Shown: piece by piece, positions 1 through 8,286 of the stretch
Layout of the letters: each line of letters begins with the position of its first letter
Numbering within the stretch: the first letter of the stretch is position 1
Assembly: GCA_937944105.1 (NCBI GenBank)
Contig: CALDZP010000036.1
Location: forward strand, 1-61,034
Direction: 5' to 3'
Origin: an uncultured Ignavibacteria bacterium
Lineage (GTDB): Bacteria > Bacteroidota > Ignavibacteria > Ch128b
DNA length: 61,034 bases
Made by a program: the position numbers and the translations under genes
Notes under the pieces: model-generated
Database searches by the model: none
The model's input: the letters and a program-made list of their open reading frames with translations, nothing else
What the model was told of the DNA's origin: nothing

Positions 1-765
1 TTTCCTATTACACTTTCCAAACCTTTTATTTCAAGAGATGATACACCACTCTACATTATTGAAAATCCTGTTCGTAAGGATAAAGTATTTGGTATCCCCT
101 TTACTTCAGCAATGGCTTGGAAAGGCAATTTAAGATGGACAATGATGAAGAAGTATTTAGAGTTAAGGACAGACAATCCAGAAGAATTTGCCGAGATACG
201 CTTTCAACATACTTTATTGTTTGGGGCAGAAAAAGGAATGGAAGAGATTGCAAAGGGATGGACTGATTATTTAGATACTCTCTATCCAGACGCAAAAGAA
301 ATTTACAGGCAGAAATTAAAGGAGAAATTTAAGAGTGATGAAGCCCCTTCATTAACAGGTATGCTTCATTTCTATCCTACATTCTGGGACAGAATTGATA
401 TGGAAGTTATAAATCCACATGATAGAAAGACTAAAACAGGTAAAAATCCAATATACTATGAAGTTGTTCCAGCAGATGCAAAGGGAATTTTCAGGCTCCT
501 TTATGTTCCTTTCTATTATTTAGACTACTCTAAAACAGATCTTATACATATTGTTTTACAAGACTTAGAGAGTATCGCAGGAGGTTTGAAAGAAATGATG
601 CTTACTTATGGATTTTCAGCAAAAAAGTCATCTGGATATGGAGTGATTCAAAATAGCTGGGATAGAAAATCAAGCAGATTGATTATCAACGGCATATCAA
701 AGGCTCTTCATTTTGGCAATTTTGAAGAATTAAATGAAGAAATTAAAAAATTAAAAATGGGCTAA
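1..765 (+). CDS. Type III CRISPR RAMP subunit (Cas7 group, Cmr6/Cmr1-like), 5' end missing
   Basis: The reading frame is open from the first base of the window, so the true start lies upstream; 254 residues are visible. Near the start the frame reads GIPFTSAMAWKGNLRW, the RAMP-family motif in which a small-residue turn is followed by KG and a helix ending in R. Near the C-terminus GFSAKKSSGYGVI looks like the glycine-rich RAMP loop. Together these make it a Cas7-type backbone or capping subunit of a type III complex. Two bases separate its stop from the start of cas10, so the two are surely cotranscribed. In subtype III-C the corresponding genes are the Cmr1-like and Cmr6-like group 7 RAMPs; I cannot tell which this is. 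An internal ATG at 112 exists, but the upstream residues fit the family, so it is not the start. Confidence 0.8.
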   Translation, partial: FPITLSKPFISRDDTPLYIIENPVRKDKVFGIPFTSAMAWKGNLRWTMMKKYLELRTDNPEEFAEIRFQHTLLFGAEKGMEEIAKGWTDYLDTLYPDAKEIYRQKLKEKFKSDEAPSLTGMLHFYPTFWDRIDMEVINPHDRKTKTGKNPIYYEVVPADAKGIFRLLYVPFYYLDYSKTDLIHIVLQDLESIAGGLKEMMLTYGFSAKKSSGYGVIQNSWDRKSSRLIINGISKALHFGNFEELNEEIKKLKMG

Positions 766-767
766 TA

Positions 768-3536
768 ATGAGCTCAATTCTTGAAAAATTAGAACATAAT
801 AGAACACCCATTCTATTAGCCGAAATCGGAGCATATCTGCATGATTTGGGGAAAGCAAGACGTCAATTTATGGAGCATTATGCACTTGATGGTGGGTCTG
901 GCTGGGATGGACATAATTATCCATCTATTTTTAGTAATAGCTTAGCAAGTCTATTAAATCAAATTGCTGTTGAAATTTGTTCCGAAAAAATTACTTTAAT
1001 GGATTTCATAGAGAAACATCATGCGGAAAAAGAAAATGGAGGTAGGCGGAAGCTTGAAGATATTCCTAAATTGATTCTCCTTCTTTATGCTCCAAATAAT
1101 GGTTATGATGGAATTGATTCAGGAGTGGATAAAGGAAGTGCATCTGCTAAACAATCAAAGAATAATATTTTTATTTCATCTGCATTTGGCTATGAACCCA
1201 GGAAAAATAAGATAGAAAGTGAAAAAGCAGACGAATTAACAGAGGATTTATATAATCATGTTCAAAACGCTTTGTCTAATTATAAAAATAATAAAGATAT
1301 TATTACTCTAAGAAAAGAAATAATAGAAGGCACTAAAGTTTATTATCTAAAATTTTTAGGTGAGACTCGCAGGTCTGCAAATGATGTAACACTTTGGGAT
1401 CATTCATATTCGGTAGCGACACTTTTAAAGTGTGCAGCGGCAAAAATAGTCTTAGACTGCCAAAATGTATCATTTGACCCTTTAAGTTTTGATTGGAAGA
1501 TTCTTTCAGTTAACTTAGATGTTTTGTCTATTCTCTCAAAAGGTATAAAAATTGGCGATATAAAAGGTTATGAAACTATTATAAACTGTGTTTTTAATAA
1601 AGTAAAATCAATTGTTGAAGAGGAGTATCCTGTGGGAAACGAAATTTACCGTGATACAAGTGGCATATATTTTTTAATCGCCAATATTAACACAGAGGAA
1701 TTAGAAAAGAAAATAAAAGAAGAAGTATATGAAAAAGTTGATGTAATTGAGCCTATGATATCAGTGAATACTTACGATCTCAGCGGTAAGAGAAGCAATT
1801 CGCTAAATACAAGTCAGCAGGATAGAAGAGAATTGGAAAACTTAAAGAAGGAAGAATTAAAAAAGATACTTCCTGATGCGAGAAAGTTCGCTTTACAAAA
1901 AATAGTTTATCCTTTCTCATCTAAAATAAATTCTATTAATAAATTTACTATTTTTAGTGAAGGCAAAGAAATATGTCCTATATGCAGGTTATGTCCAATG
2001 GAGGAAAATTCGGATGGATGTGAGTATTGTCTTAAAAGAAGAAATAAGCGAGCACATATATGGATTGAAAATCCAGATAAAACTATATGGCTGGATGAAG
2101 TATCAGATCATAATGACCGCGTTGCCCTGATTATAGGTTTATTTATTCTTGATAAATGGTTAGACGGTACCTTTATTAAAACAATGGCAATTAGGAGTAA
2201 TCCTCTTCATTCAAAACCCCCATCTCCAGCCCGTATTAGACGAGTCTGGAATACCACTCAAGAATTTATAAAAGAAACCATCCTGGAAAATATCTTAATA
2301 AATCACCTTTATGGAACTAATTCTTTATATAGAGAACTTAGAGACAAAAGAATTCAGTTTACCATCTCTCCCTCTCCTCAAGTTTTGGAAGGTTCAACAG
2401 TTGATATAGATTTAGAAGGGGTTAGATTCAGTCCAGTATGTATTGATAAAGATAATGGAATCTTTGTAACCACGACTAATTTACAAATATTATCAAATAA
2501 AGGTGATACAATAAATAAAATAATCTCTTGGATGAATGGTAGAGAGATAAAGTTAAAAAAGGAGGGAGGAACATGGGATTTTAGTTTCAAGATAATAAAT
2601 GCAACATTCGCTGAAGAAAAGTTTCAAAATTATCTACCATATATCCCTATATATGACTTTCCAGACCAATTTATGGTTCTTGTTCCTGCTTATGACGCGT
2701 TAGATATTGCAAGTAAGATTTTTGAAGAGTATGAAATACAGTTTTCAAAGGTAAGAGATAGATTACCATTTCACATTGGTATTATTGCTTTCCATAGGCG
2801 AAATCCACTTTATGTGGCGATGGATGCAGGTAAAAGATTAATAAAGGCCTTTGAGAAGAAGACAGAAACAATTCATGCAAAGGTAGATTCAATTAAAAAG
2901 TTTTCAAATGAAAGATTGGGCAATTGTGTTAAAAAACTCACCATAATACCAGAACCTTGCTATTCCTTTAATTCATTAATATGGCAAATATCCTATTCCA
3001 CAGGTGACCCAAATCAACAGGATGAATGGCATCCTTATATAAGGATCAAAAACAAAGGAGACAATGGAAGAAATTTCTTGTTTGATTATGATGGGAATGG
3101 TAATTATGTGGTTCATGTAAAAGAACTCAAGTTAAATGATTGTGTTGAAATTGAAACTTCCTACTTTAAAATTGTATTCCTTGAGAGTGCAGCTGATCGG
3201 TTTAAGATTGATGATAATCTGAGAGCTATAGATGATATTAAACGACTTAAAGATTTATGGACAGATATTGAAAATATTATAAGTTCTAAAAAAATCGGAC
3301 TATCTCAAATATATGCATTTTGGGAGGAGACCAAAAGAAGATATAAAGATTATAAGGGAGATGAAGTTTGGGAGAAATTTGTTGGCACATCCCTCACTAA
3401 TATATTAAAAATTTCTCCTGTGGAGGATAGGGAATTATTTGATAAGTTGTTCGAATCTATAAAAGATGGTTTGTTAGAACTTTGTCTTTACTGGAATCTT
3501 CAAGTTAGAAAAGTAAAATTTCAAAAAGGAGGTTAA
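768..3536 (+). CDS. cas10: Cas10 large subunit, Csx11-like (type III-C), cyclase motif lost
   Basis: This is the large subunit of the type III effector, 922 residues. The N-terminal HD nuclease part shows AYLHDLGK (His25-Asp26) and a second conserved element, TLWDHSYSVA (Asp211-His212). A first palm-like region follows (about 245-305), then a zinc knuckle with Cys403, 406, 409, 418 and 421. The second palm (about 620-700) should carry GGDD between a tyrosine and the LVP strand, but reads YDFPDQFMVLVP (629-640), so both glycines and one aspartate are gone. The HD site looks usable for DNA cleavage, while cyclic oligoadenylate synthesis looks lost. Published schemes use Cas10 with an inactivated cyclase domain (MTH326/Csx11 type) to define subtype III-C. 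The start is coupled to the stop of the upstream RAMP gene. Confidence 0.88.
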   Translation: MSSILEKLEHNRTPILLAEIGAYLHDLGKARRQFMEHYALDGGSGWDGHNYPSIFSNSLASLLNQIAVEICSEKITLMDFIEKHHAEKENGGRRKLEDIPKLILLLYAPNNGYDGIDSGVDKGSASAKQSKNNIFISSAFGYEPRKNKIESEKADELTEDLYNHVQNALSNYKNNKDIITLRKEIIEGTKVYYLKFLGETRRSANDVTLWDHSYSVATLLKCAAAKIVLDCQNVSFDPLSFDWKILSVNLDVLSILSKGIKIGDIKGYETIINCVFNKVKSIVEEEYPVGNEIYRDTSGIYFLIANINTEELEKKIKEEVYEKVDVIEPMISVNTYDLSGKRSNSLNTSQQDRRELENLKKEELKKILPDARKFALQKIVYPFSSKINSINKFTIFSEGKEICPICRLCPMEENSDGCEYCLKRRNKRAHIWIENPDKTIWLDEVSDHNDRVALIIGLFILDKWLDGTFIKTMAIRSNPLHSKPPSPARIRRVWNTTQEFIKETILENILINHLYGTNSLYRELRDKRIQFTISPSPQVLEGSTVDIDLEGVRFSPVCIDKDNGIFVTTTNLQILSNKGDTINKIISWMNGREIKLKKEGGTWDFSFKIINATFAEEKFQNYLPYIPIYDFPDQFMVLVPAYDALDIASKIFEEYEIQFSKVRDRLPFHIGIIAFHRRNPLYVAMDAGKRLIKAFEKKTETIHAKVDSIKKFSNERLGNCVKKLTIIPEPCYSFNSLIWQISYSTGDPNQQDEWHPYIRIKNKGDNGRNFLFDYDGNGNYVVHVKELKLNDCVEIETSYFKIVFLESAADRFKIDDNLRAIDDIKRLKDLWTDIENIISSKKIGLSQIYAFWEETKRRYKDYKGDEVWEKFVGTSLTNILKISPVEDRELFDKLFESIKDGLLELCLYWNLQVRKVKFQKGG

Positions 3537-3538
3537 AA

Positions 3539-4483
3539 ATGTGTGTAGATGCTTATGAAATTAAAAATTACTATGCCTTATCTCTTGACCCAATTCATAT
3601 AGGAACAGGTGGTTCAAGATTAGGAAGGGTGGATTTACCAATTATTAGAGAACCAGCAACAAATCTTCCAAAAGTACCTGCTACCAGCATAAGTGGACCA
3701 GCAAGGGCTTACACCGCATTAGCAACAAATAGATATCTCTGGAAAGAAAACAATCAGGAATTTTTTTGTGCTGGAAGAGGTGGCGAAGGTGGAGAGAGAC
3801 ATTGTGGGAAGATTAATCCAGCCTGCCCAGTGTGTATTCCTTATGGGTTTTCAAAGGGAACGAGTTTTAGTATTCAGGGACTTGCACAATTTTTTGATGC
3901 TCACATTCTTTTTTTCCCTGTATCTTCAATGATCGGGACTGTGTGGGTAACCTCACCTATGGTTTTTTCTGGATTGGGATTGCAGTCAAAATTTATAGTT
4001 CCTGATGATTGTTTTTATCCACTCGGTGAGCAATTAAAAAATAAAGATAAAATGAACTTTGGCTGGCTTATGTTGAATAAAGAAAATGGACAGGGAAATT
4101 TAGATGCCTTACAACAAGTGCCAGACATTATTAAACAACGGGCAGTACTTGTTTCAGATAAACTGTTCAGCCATATAGTAAACAGTAATCTTGAAGTAAG
4201 AACATCAGTGAGTATTGACCCACAAACAGGGGCAGCAGAGGAGGGTGCACTTTTTACCTACGAAGCAATACCAAGAGGAACAGTTTTAGAATTTGATATC
4301 ACCTACAATTCTGCAAAAATATTTAAAATTGCTGGGAAGGAAATTAAAGCAGAAAGTAATGCCGATGTTGGAACTTCATGGGTAAAGGCACAGGTAGAAA
4401 AGGGATTGAGATTATTTGAAATACTCGGGATCGGTGGTATGGGAACAAGAGGAATGGGAAGATTAAAGATTTTGAATCTATAA
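3539..4483 (+). CDS. Cas7 backbone subunit, Cmr4-like
   Basis: A 314-residue RAMP protein. Its N-terminus has the Cmr4/Csm3 pattern: a strand ending in DPIHIGTGG (about 17-25), then LPKVPATSISGPAR (about 43-56), the equivalent of the P-x-S-S-x-K-G-x-x-R element. The C-terminus has a glycine-rich loop, GIGGMGTRGMGRL (about 297-309). Cmr4-type subunits form the repeated backbone that binds the crRNA spacer and cut target RNA at 6-base steps using an aspartate in the thumb region; Asp31 in the GRVDLP segment is the obvious candidate, though this is inference. A strong ribosome binding site (AAAGGAGG) precedes the ATG, and the gene follows cas10 after two bases. The segment about 79-100 holds four cysteines (one as CAGRGGEGGERHC) and may bind metal. 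Confidence 0.85.
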   Translation: MCVDAYEIKNYYALSLDPIHIGTGGSRLGRVDLPIIREPATNLPKVPATSISGPARAYTALATNRYLWKENNQEFFCAGRGGEGGERHCGKINPACPVCIPYGFSKGTSFSIQGLAQFFDAHILFFPVSSMIGTVWVTSPMVFSGLGLQSKFIVPDDCFYPLGEQLKNKDKMNFGWLMLNKENGQGNLDALQQVPDIIKQRAVLVSDKLFSHIVNSNLEVRTSVSIDPQTGAAEEGALFTYEAIPRGTVLEFDITYNSAKIFKIAGKEIKAESNADVGTSWVKAQVEKGLRLFEILGIGGMGTRGMGRLKILNL

Positions 4484-4493
4484 AAGGAGGATT

Positions 4494-4919
4494 ATGATTA
4501 TGGAAAACCTGGATAAGCTTTGTGCAGAGTATGGTTATAAATTTGCCAAAGAAATAAGCGAAATTAGCAATTATGGTGCAAAAAAGACTGAAGTATTAAT
4601 AACAAAAGCATTAAGTGTGCTACAGGAACAAGGACTTTACGCTTTTGGATTATTTTGTGAATCGGTTGGTAGCACAGATAAAAATGCGGCAGAGAATTTA
4701 ATAAGGATAGCTAAAGAATTACTGCAGAGTAAACTTCAAATTATTGGTAACGGAGATTTATTAGAGGAAATTAGAAAAGATGATGGACTTGCTTCAAAAC
4801 TTGATGACCTTATGCTTGCAATTCAGGTACTCGAAAAATCACTCATATATGCCCGTTATCATGCAAAGGCTTTAGTTAAATTACAAGAGCATTCTCAGTC
4901 CGAAGTAAGAAACGAATGA
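4494..4919 (+). CDS. Type III small subunit, Cas11/Cmr5-like
   Basis: A 141-residue, mostly helical protein between the Cmr4-like gene and another RAMP gene, which is where cmr5/cas11 sits in type III operons. It has no signal peptide or membrane segment. The sequence is rich in Lys, Glu and Leu, with long predicted helices at about 20-45, 60-85 and 105-130, as in Cmr5 and Csm2 four- to five-helix bundles. Cas11 subunits line the inner filament and hold the target RNA-crRNA duplex. I assign it by position, size and helical character rather than by a diagnostic motif, since small subunits diverge quickly. The start is ambiguous: the GGAGG at 4486-4490 is 3 bases from the ATG at 4494 and 9 bases from the ATG at 4500, so the protein may begin MENLDK. 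Confidence 0.7.
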   Translation: MIMENLDKLCAEYGYKFAKEISEISNYGAKKTEVLITKALSVLQEQGLYAFGLFCESVGSTDKNAAENLIRIAKELLQSKLQIIGNGDLLEEIRKDDGLASKLDDLMLAIQVLEKSLIYARYHAKALVKLQEHSQSEVRNE

Positions 4920-4934
4920 TTATGGAGTTATAAG

Positions 4935-5834
4935 ATGGCCTGGAAGTGTTATCAGATAACTTTTAAGATTAATTCACCCTTACACATAGGTTATCACAAA
5001 GTAATGCATTTATATAGAACAAGGTACTATGTTTACGGGAAACTCTTATGGGGAGCAATGACTGCAAAGATAGCTCCACTTCTTGATAATGATTACCAAG
5101 CAGTAGGAGAGTTTTTAAAAGAGGCGATGAGGTTTGGATACTTTTATTTATCTGATTCTAATGAAATTTACTTACCCAGATATACAGAAGAAGGACTTAA
5201 ATTTGGAAATCTCTACCTCTATGATTTTGAGAAAAAATTTATCTCTTCAATATCTTCAACCGCCATAGAGCCACATTCCTTAACTGCTGAAGAAGGAATG
5301 TTATATGAGGTTGAATTTATTAATCCTCTTATAATTAATAACATTACGAGTGCTAAATTAATAGGTTTTATTTGGCTTCGTGAGTTTAACAAAGAAGGAA
5401 TGCAGTTAAAATCAGATTCTGACAGTTTTTTGTTTGAGTTCAATAATAAAAGTATTGGTCTAAAAAAAGTTTTAGAAAGATTACAAATCGGTGGTGAGAG
5501 GCGATGTGGTTTTGGTTTAATAGAATGTGAGGATTTTAAGGAAGTAAAGAATAATAATATGAGCTTTCCCGGTGCTTGGGAAGAGGATAAAAAAGATGAA
5601 GTAATAATTAAATTGTCAGTAGGTGATTACGTCTGGGCTCATACACTATATTCTACAAATCTTAAAATAAAGGGTGATGTTGAACCTCTCGTTGGAAGAG
5701 AATGGGATAAAGACCAAAGAGGAGCAGGAAGAAGGCTCACAGGCAGTGGGTTATATTGGTGTCCGGGGTCTAAAGTTTTGCAAGAGACAAAATTCAAAGC
5801 TGGAATGTATGGTACTTGGGAAAAATTTTGCTAG
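4935..5834 (+). CDS. Type III RAMP subunit, possibly Cas5/Cmr3-like
   Basis: A 299-residue RAMP-superfamily protein and the last gene of the CRISPR effector operon. The first strand (QITFKINSPLHIGY, about 7-20) and the following YVYGKLLWGAMTAKI (about 32-46) are the RAMP ferredoxin-fold start and the helix normally containing G-x-x-x-G. A glycine-rich loop, LQIGGERRCGFGLIECE, lies at about 184-200. About 100 further residues follow, including a conserved-looking VGREWDKDQRGAGRRLTGSG, which is unusual for a plain Cas7. By elimination it may be the Cas5/Cmr3 group subunit that caps the crRNA 5' handle, but a Cmr1-like role is also possible. It begins 15 bases after the small-subunit gene, and no further cas gene follows it. 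Confidence 0.72.
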   Translation: MAWKCYQITFKINSPLHIGYHKVMHLYRTRYYVYGKLLWGAMTAKIAPLLDNDYQAVGEFLKEAMRFGYFYLSDSNEIYLPRYTEEGLKFGNLYLYDFEKKFISSISSTAIEPHSLTAEEGMLYEVEFINPLIINNITSAKLIGFIWLREFNKEGMQLKSDSDSFLFEFNNKSIGLKKVLERLQIGGERRCGFGLIECEDFKEVKNNNMSFPGAWEEDKKDEVIIKLSVGDYVWAHTLYSTNLKIKGDVEPLVGREWDKDQRGAGRRLTGSGLYWCPGSKVLQETKFKAGMYGTWEKFC

Positions 5835-5924
5835 AAAATTAATTTTATTGAGAACTTAATTTCAATACGTTTTGAAAAGAGACTTTATAACACCAAATAA
5901 TTTCTATCAATTAGAAATTTAATT

Positions 5925-5938
5925 AATCTCGCGAGATT
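5925..5938. repeat. Perfect 14-base palindrome AATCTCGCGAGATT
   Basis: The sequence AATCTCGCGAGATT equals its own reverse complement. Its CGCG core stands out against the surrounding AT-rich DNA. It lies about 90 bases after the last CRISPR gene and 300 bases before the next start. It could be an operator or another protein binding site; nothing in the sequence identifies the protein. Confidence 0.55.
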
Positions 5939-6202
5939 TCAATTAGTGATATTTTTGCGAATTAGATGCAAAATGTTTCAATTATAATGTGATTAAGAGT
6001 TTAAAAATGATATGATTTATTAAAGGCTTACAAAATAATTCTAATATATGAAAGGACTTTTAATGTTAATTAGACATAAATGATTTAATTTTAATAAAAT
6101 CTATAAGTTTGGACAACTAAAAATTTTAAATTGACCATTATATCTAAGTAATACTTTTTAGAAATGTTAAATTGATTAACTGTTATTTTTGTTTATTTTG
6201 AA

Positions 6203-6234
6203 TTTGACTATTACTTATTGATAATATAATTTTG
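6203..6234 (+). promoter_or_regulatory. Bacteroidota-type promoter (TTTG, 20 bases, TAATTTTG)
   Basis: TTTG at 6203-6206 is followed by 20 bases and TAATTTTG at 6227-6234. This matches the -33 TTTG and -7 TAnnTTTG elements described for Bacteroides and Flavobacterium at the usual 19-21 spacing. The -7 element ends only six bases before the ATG at 6241, so the transcript may begin at or next to the start codon and be essentially leaderless. Confidence 0.5.
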
Positions 6235-6240
6235 CATTGT

Positions 6241-6636
6241 ATGAAACAAACAATCTTTATTTTATTAATTAGCGGTTTAATTACACTTTTATTTGCAAGT
6301 GCAACTCTTGAGTTTTTTAGAGGCAAAAGCGAGAATGGTAAAGTAATACTTGAATGGAAAAGTAAAGAAGAAATTGCTGTAAAGGAATTTATAATCGAAA
6401 GAAAATCCAATATTGGCGACTTCGTCCAGATTGGCTCTATCCCTCCAAAAGGTAACAATTCCTATTATTCATTTATAGATGAAACAGCTTTTAAGTCTTC
6501 AGGTTCGATCTATTATTATAGATTGAAGATCATCGATTTAAATGGTTCAATTTCATATTCAAATGAGATTACAATTTTGCATAGTGTATCAAGTGTTAAG
6601 CGAACCTGGGGAAGTATTAAAGCAATGTTTAGGTAA
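6241..6636 (+). CDS. Small secreted FN3-like protein of unknown function
   Basis: 131 residues from the ATG at 6241; a TTG nine bases upstream is in frame but is part of the promoter -7 element. The N-terminus is a signal peptide or anchor (KQTIFILLISGLITLLFASA). The rest is a single beta-sandwich domain of the type common in secreted proteins of this lineage: GKVILEWKSKEE, FIIERKS, YYYRLKIIDLNGSISYSNE. Such domains usually precede a C-terminal sorting domain, but none is present here. Instead the protein ends in a short basic tail, KRTWGSIKAMFR. It stands alone in front of maf, with its own promoter. Its function is unknown; a surface or periplasmic location is inferred. Confidence 0.65.
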   Translation: MKQTIFILLISGLITLLFASATLEFFRGKSENGKVILEWKSKEEIAVKEFIIERKSNIGDFVQIGSIPPKGNNSYYSFIDETAFKSSGSIYYYRLKIIDLNGSISYSNEITILHSVSSVKRTWGSIKAMFR

Positions 6637-6674
6637 TTTGAATCATACCACAGAATTATATCCCGTAATTTCAA

Positions 6675-7262
6675 ATGAGCCTTGAACGGTTAAGAAATTT
6701 TCAATTCATTTTAGCTTCACAATCTCCACGTAGAAAACAACTTTTAAATTTGCTTGGATTAAAATTTAAATCATTCCATCCTTTGATCGAAGAAAATCAT
6801 CGGGGTGAGAATCCAGTTAACTATGCAAAAAAACTGGCTGAAGAAAAAGCAGAAGAAGCTAATAAAAGATTTCGAAATAAAATTATTATTGCAGCTGATA
6901 CAATTGTAGTTATTGACGGAAAGATTCTTGAAAAACCAAAATCTAAACCTGATGCAAAAAGAATGTTAAGACTACTGAGTGATAGAACTCACATTGTTTA
7001 TACTGCAATCTGTATAATTAATCAGAAAAATAGAAAGAAAATAATTGATTACGAAAAAACTTTTGTGACTTTTAGAAAGCTAAGCAACATTGAAATTGAT
7101 GAATATATCTCCACTGGAAGTTGTCTTGATAAAGCTGGTGCATATGGTATTCAAGATGATCTTGGGGCTGTCTTTGTAAAAAAAATTAATGGTTGTTATT
7201 ACAATGTTGTTGGTCTTCCACTTCAGAAGTTGTACCTTTTATTAAATAAAATTACTGATTAA
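6675..7262 (+). CDS. maf: Maf family nucleotide pyrophosphatase
   Basis: Maf proteins hydrolyse non-canonical or excess nucleoside triphosphates such as dTTP/UTP or modified bases to monophosphates, which guards nucleic acids and can affect septation. All family blocks are visible in 195 residues, the usual length: LASQSPRRKQLL at 13-24 with the phosphate-binding SPRR, AADTIV at 73-78, LEKPKS at 85-90, and KAGAYGIQDD at 153-162. The last block is typical of the dTTP/UTP subgroup. A membrane-protein gene (7267) begins four bases after its stop, so the two are likely cotranscribed. Confidence 0.93.
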   Translation: MSLERLRNFQFILASQSPRRKQLLNLLGLKFKSFHPLIEENHRGENPVNYAKKLAEEKAEEANKRFRNKIIIAADTIVVIDGKILEKPKSKPDAKRMLRLLSDRTHIVYTAICIINQKNRKKIIDYEKTFVTFRKLSNIEIDEYISTGSCLDKAGAYGIQDDLGAVFVKKINGCYYNVVGLPLQKLYLLLNKITD

Positions 7263-7266
7263 AACG

Positions 7267-8232
7267 ATGAAAAATCTTCAAAAGAAAATTATTGTTGGAA
7301 TTATCTTAGCAGCTATTGTTTATTTAGGCTTCTCAATTTATGTTGATTTTGCCAAGTTGCTCGAAGCATTTTCTTTATTTGATTTTCGATATTTCCCCCT
7401 TATTCTATTCTTAAGTTTCTTTAATTATTATTTAAGATTTGAGAGATGGGATTATTATTTAAGGATTATTCAAATCAAACTTCCAAGAAAAATCTCATTT
7501 TCTATATTCCTTGGTGGATTAATCATGTCAATTACACCCGGAAAAGTTGGTGAATTATTAAAATCTTACTTAATTAAAGAATACAATAAAACCTCAATAC
7601 ATGCTTCTGCTCCTGTTATTCTCGTTGAAAGGTTAGGTGATTTTGTTTCTTTATTATTAATTGCAATGATTGGGGCTATATACTTTGATTTTGGAAGACA
7701 AATAGTCTCTATTACCCTTATAGTTTTTGGATTTTTCCTTTTTGGATTATCTTACCGACCTTTCGCTGAACCTGTTATTCGATATCTTTCTAACTTAAAA
7801 ATTTTTGGTGGAATAAGTGAAAAAATATTAGTTGCTTATGAACACTCTTATAAACTTTTAAGGCCATTGCCATTATTTTCTATGTTATTACTTGCATGTA
7901 TTGCATGGGGATTTGAAGCATTGGGTTTATATATTATTTTACAGATTTTCAACACAGAAGCATCTTTTTTTTGGTCATTGTTCGTATATTCTTTTTCAAC
8001 TATAATTGGTGGTTTATTACTTGTTCCTGGTGGAATCGGACCTACTGAAGGAAGTCTTACTTACTTGCTCGTGAGGACTAAAATACCATTAAATGTTGCA
8101 TTTGTATCAACGTTTTTAATTAGAATTGCTACATTATGGTTTGCGATTCTCATGGGAATTTTTGGATTAATGTACTTCCAGAAAAAAGTTGTTCATAAAA
8201 AAGTCTTCGAAATTGAATCTGTTGAAGATTAA
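7267..8232 (+). CDS. YbhN/MprF-type flippase-like membrane protein
   Basis: A 321-residue integral membrane protein with about eight hydrophobic segments and the UPF0104/lysylphosphatidylglycerol synthase transmembrane pattern. Hallmarks are SITPGKVGELLKSYLI (about 88-103), VERLGDFVSLLL (about 118-129) and VPGGIGPTEGSLTYLL (about 253-268). These are the conserved glycine-rich loops of the family, which includes the membrane half of MprF and stand-alone transporters thought to move lipids or polyprenyl intermediates across the inner membrane. The aminoacyl-transfer domain of MprF is absent, so this is the stand-alone type; the substrate cannot be told from sequence. It lies directly behind maf. 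Confidence 0.85.
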   Translation: MKNLQKKIIVGIILAAIVYLGFSIYVDFAKLLEAFSLFDFRYFPLILFLSFFNYYLRFERWDYYLRIIQIKLPRKISFSIFLGGLIMSITPGKVGELLKSYLIKEYNKTSIHASAPVILVERLGDFVSLLLIAMIGAIYFDFGRQIVSITLIVFGFFLFGLSYRPFAEPVIRYLSNLKIFGGISEKILVAYEHSYKLLRPLPLFSMLLLACIAWGFEALGLYIILQIFNTEASFFWSLFVYSFSTIIGGLLLVPGGIGPTEGSLTYLLVRTKIPLNVAFVSTFLIRIATLWFAILMGIFGLMYFQKKVVHKKVFEIESVED

Positions 8233-8286
8233 AAAAGATAATAATATTTTTTTTAATATTACATTCTTCAATACAATCAGCTTTTC

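Larger units (their letters stand above)
5835..6240. other. Gene-free spacer between the CRISPR operon and the housekeeping block
   Basis: About 400 AT-rich bases with no open frame of note on either strand. I looked for direct repeats of 25-40 bases with regular spacing and found none, so it is not a CRISPR array. It holds a perfect 14-base palindrome (5925-5938) and, at its right end, a Bacteroidota-type promoter for the next gene. No convincing GC-rich terminator hairpin follows the last RAMP gene. Confidence 0.7.

Noticed and set aside
5835-6240. CRISPR array or leader after the last RAMP gene
   Set aside because: No repeated 25-40 base unit with regular spacing; one partial TTAATTTCAAT stretch near 5853 is not repeated as a full unit.
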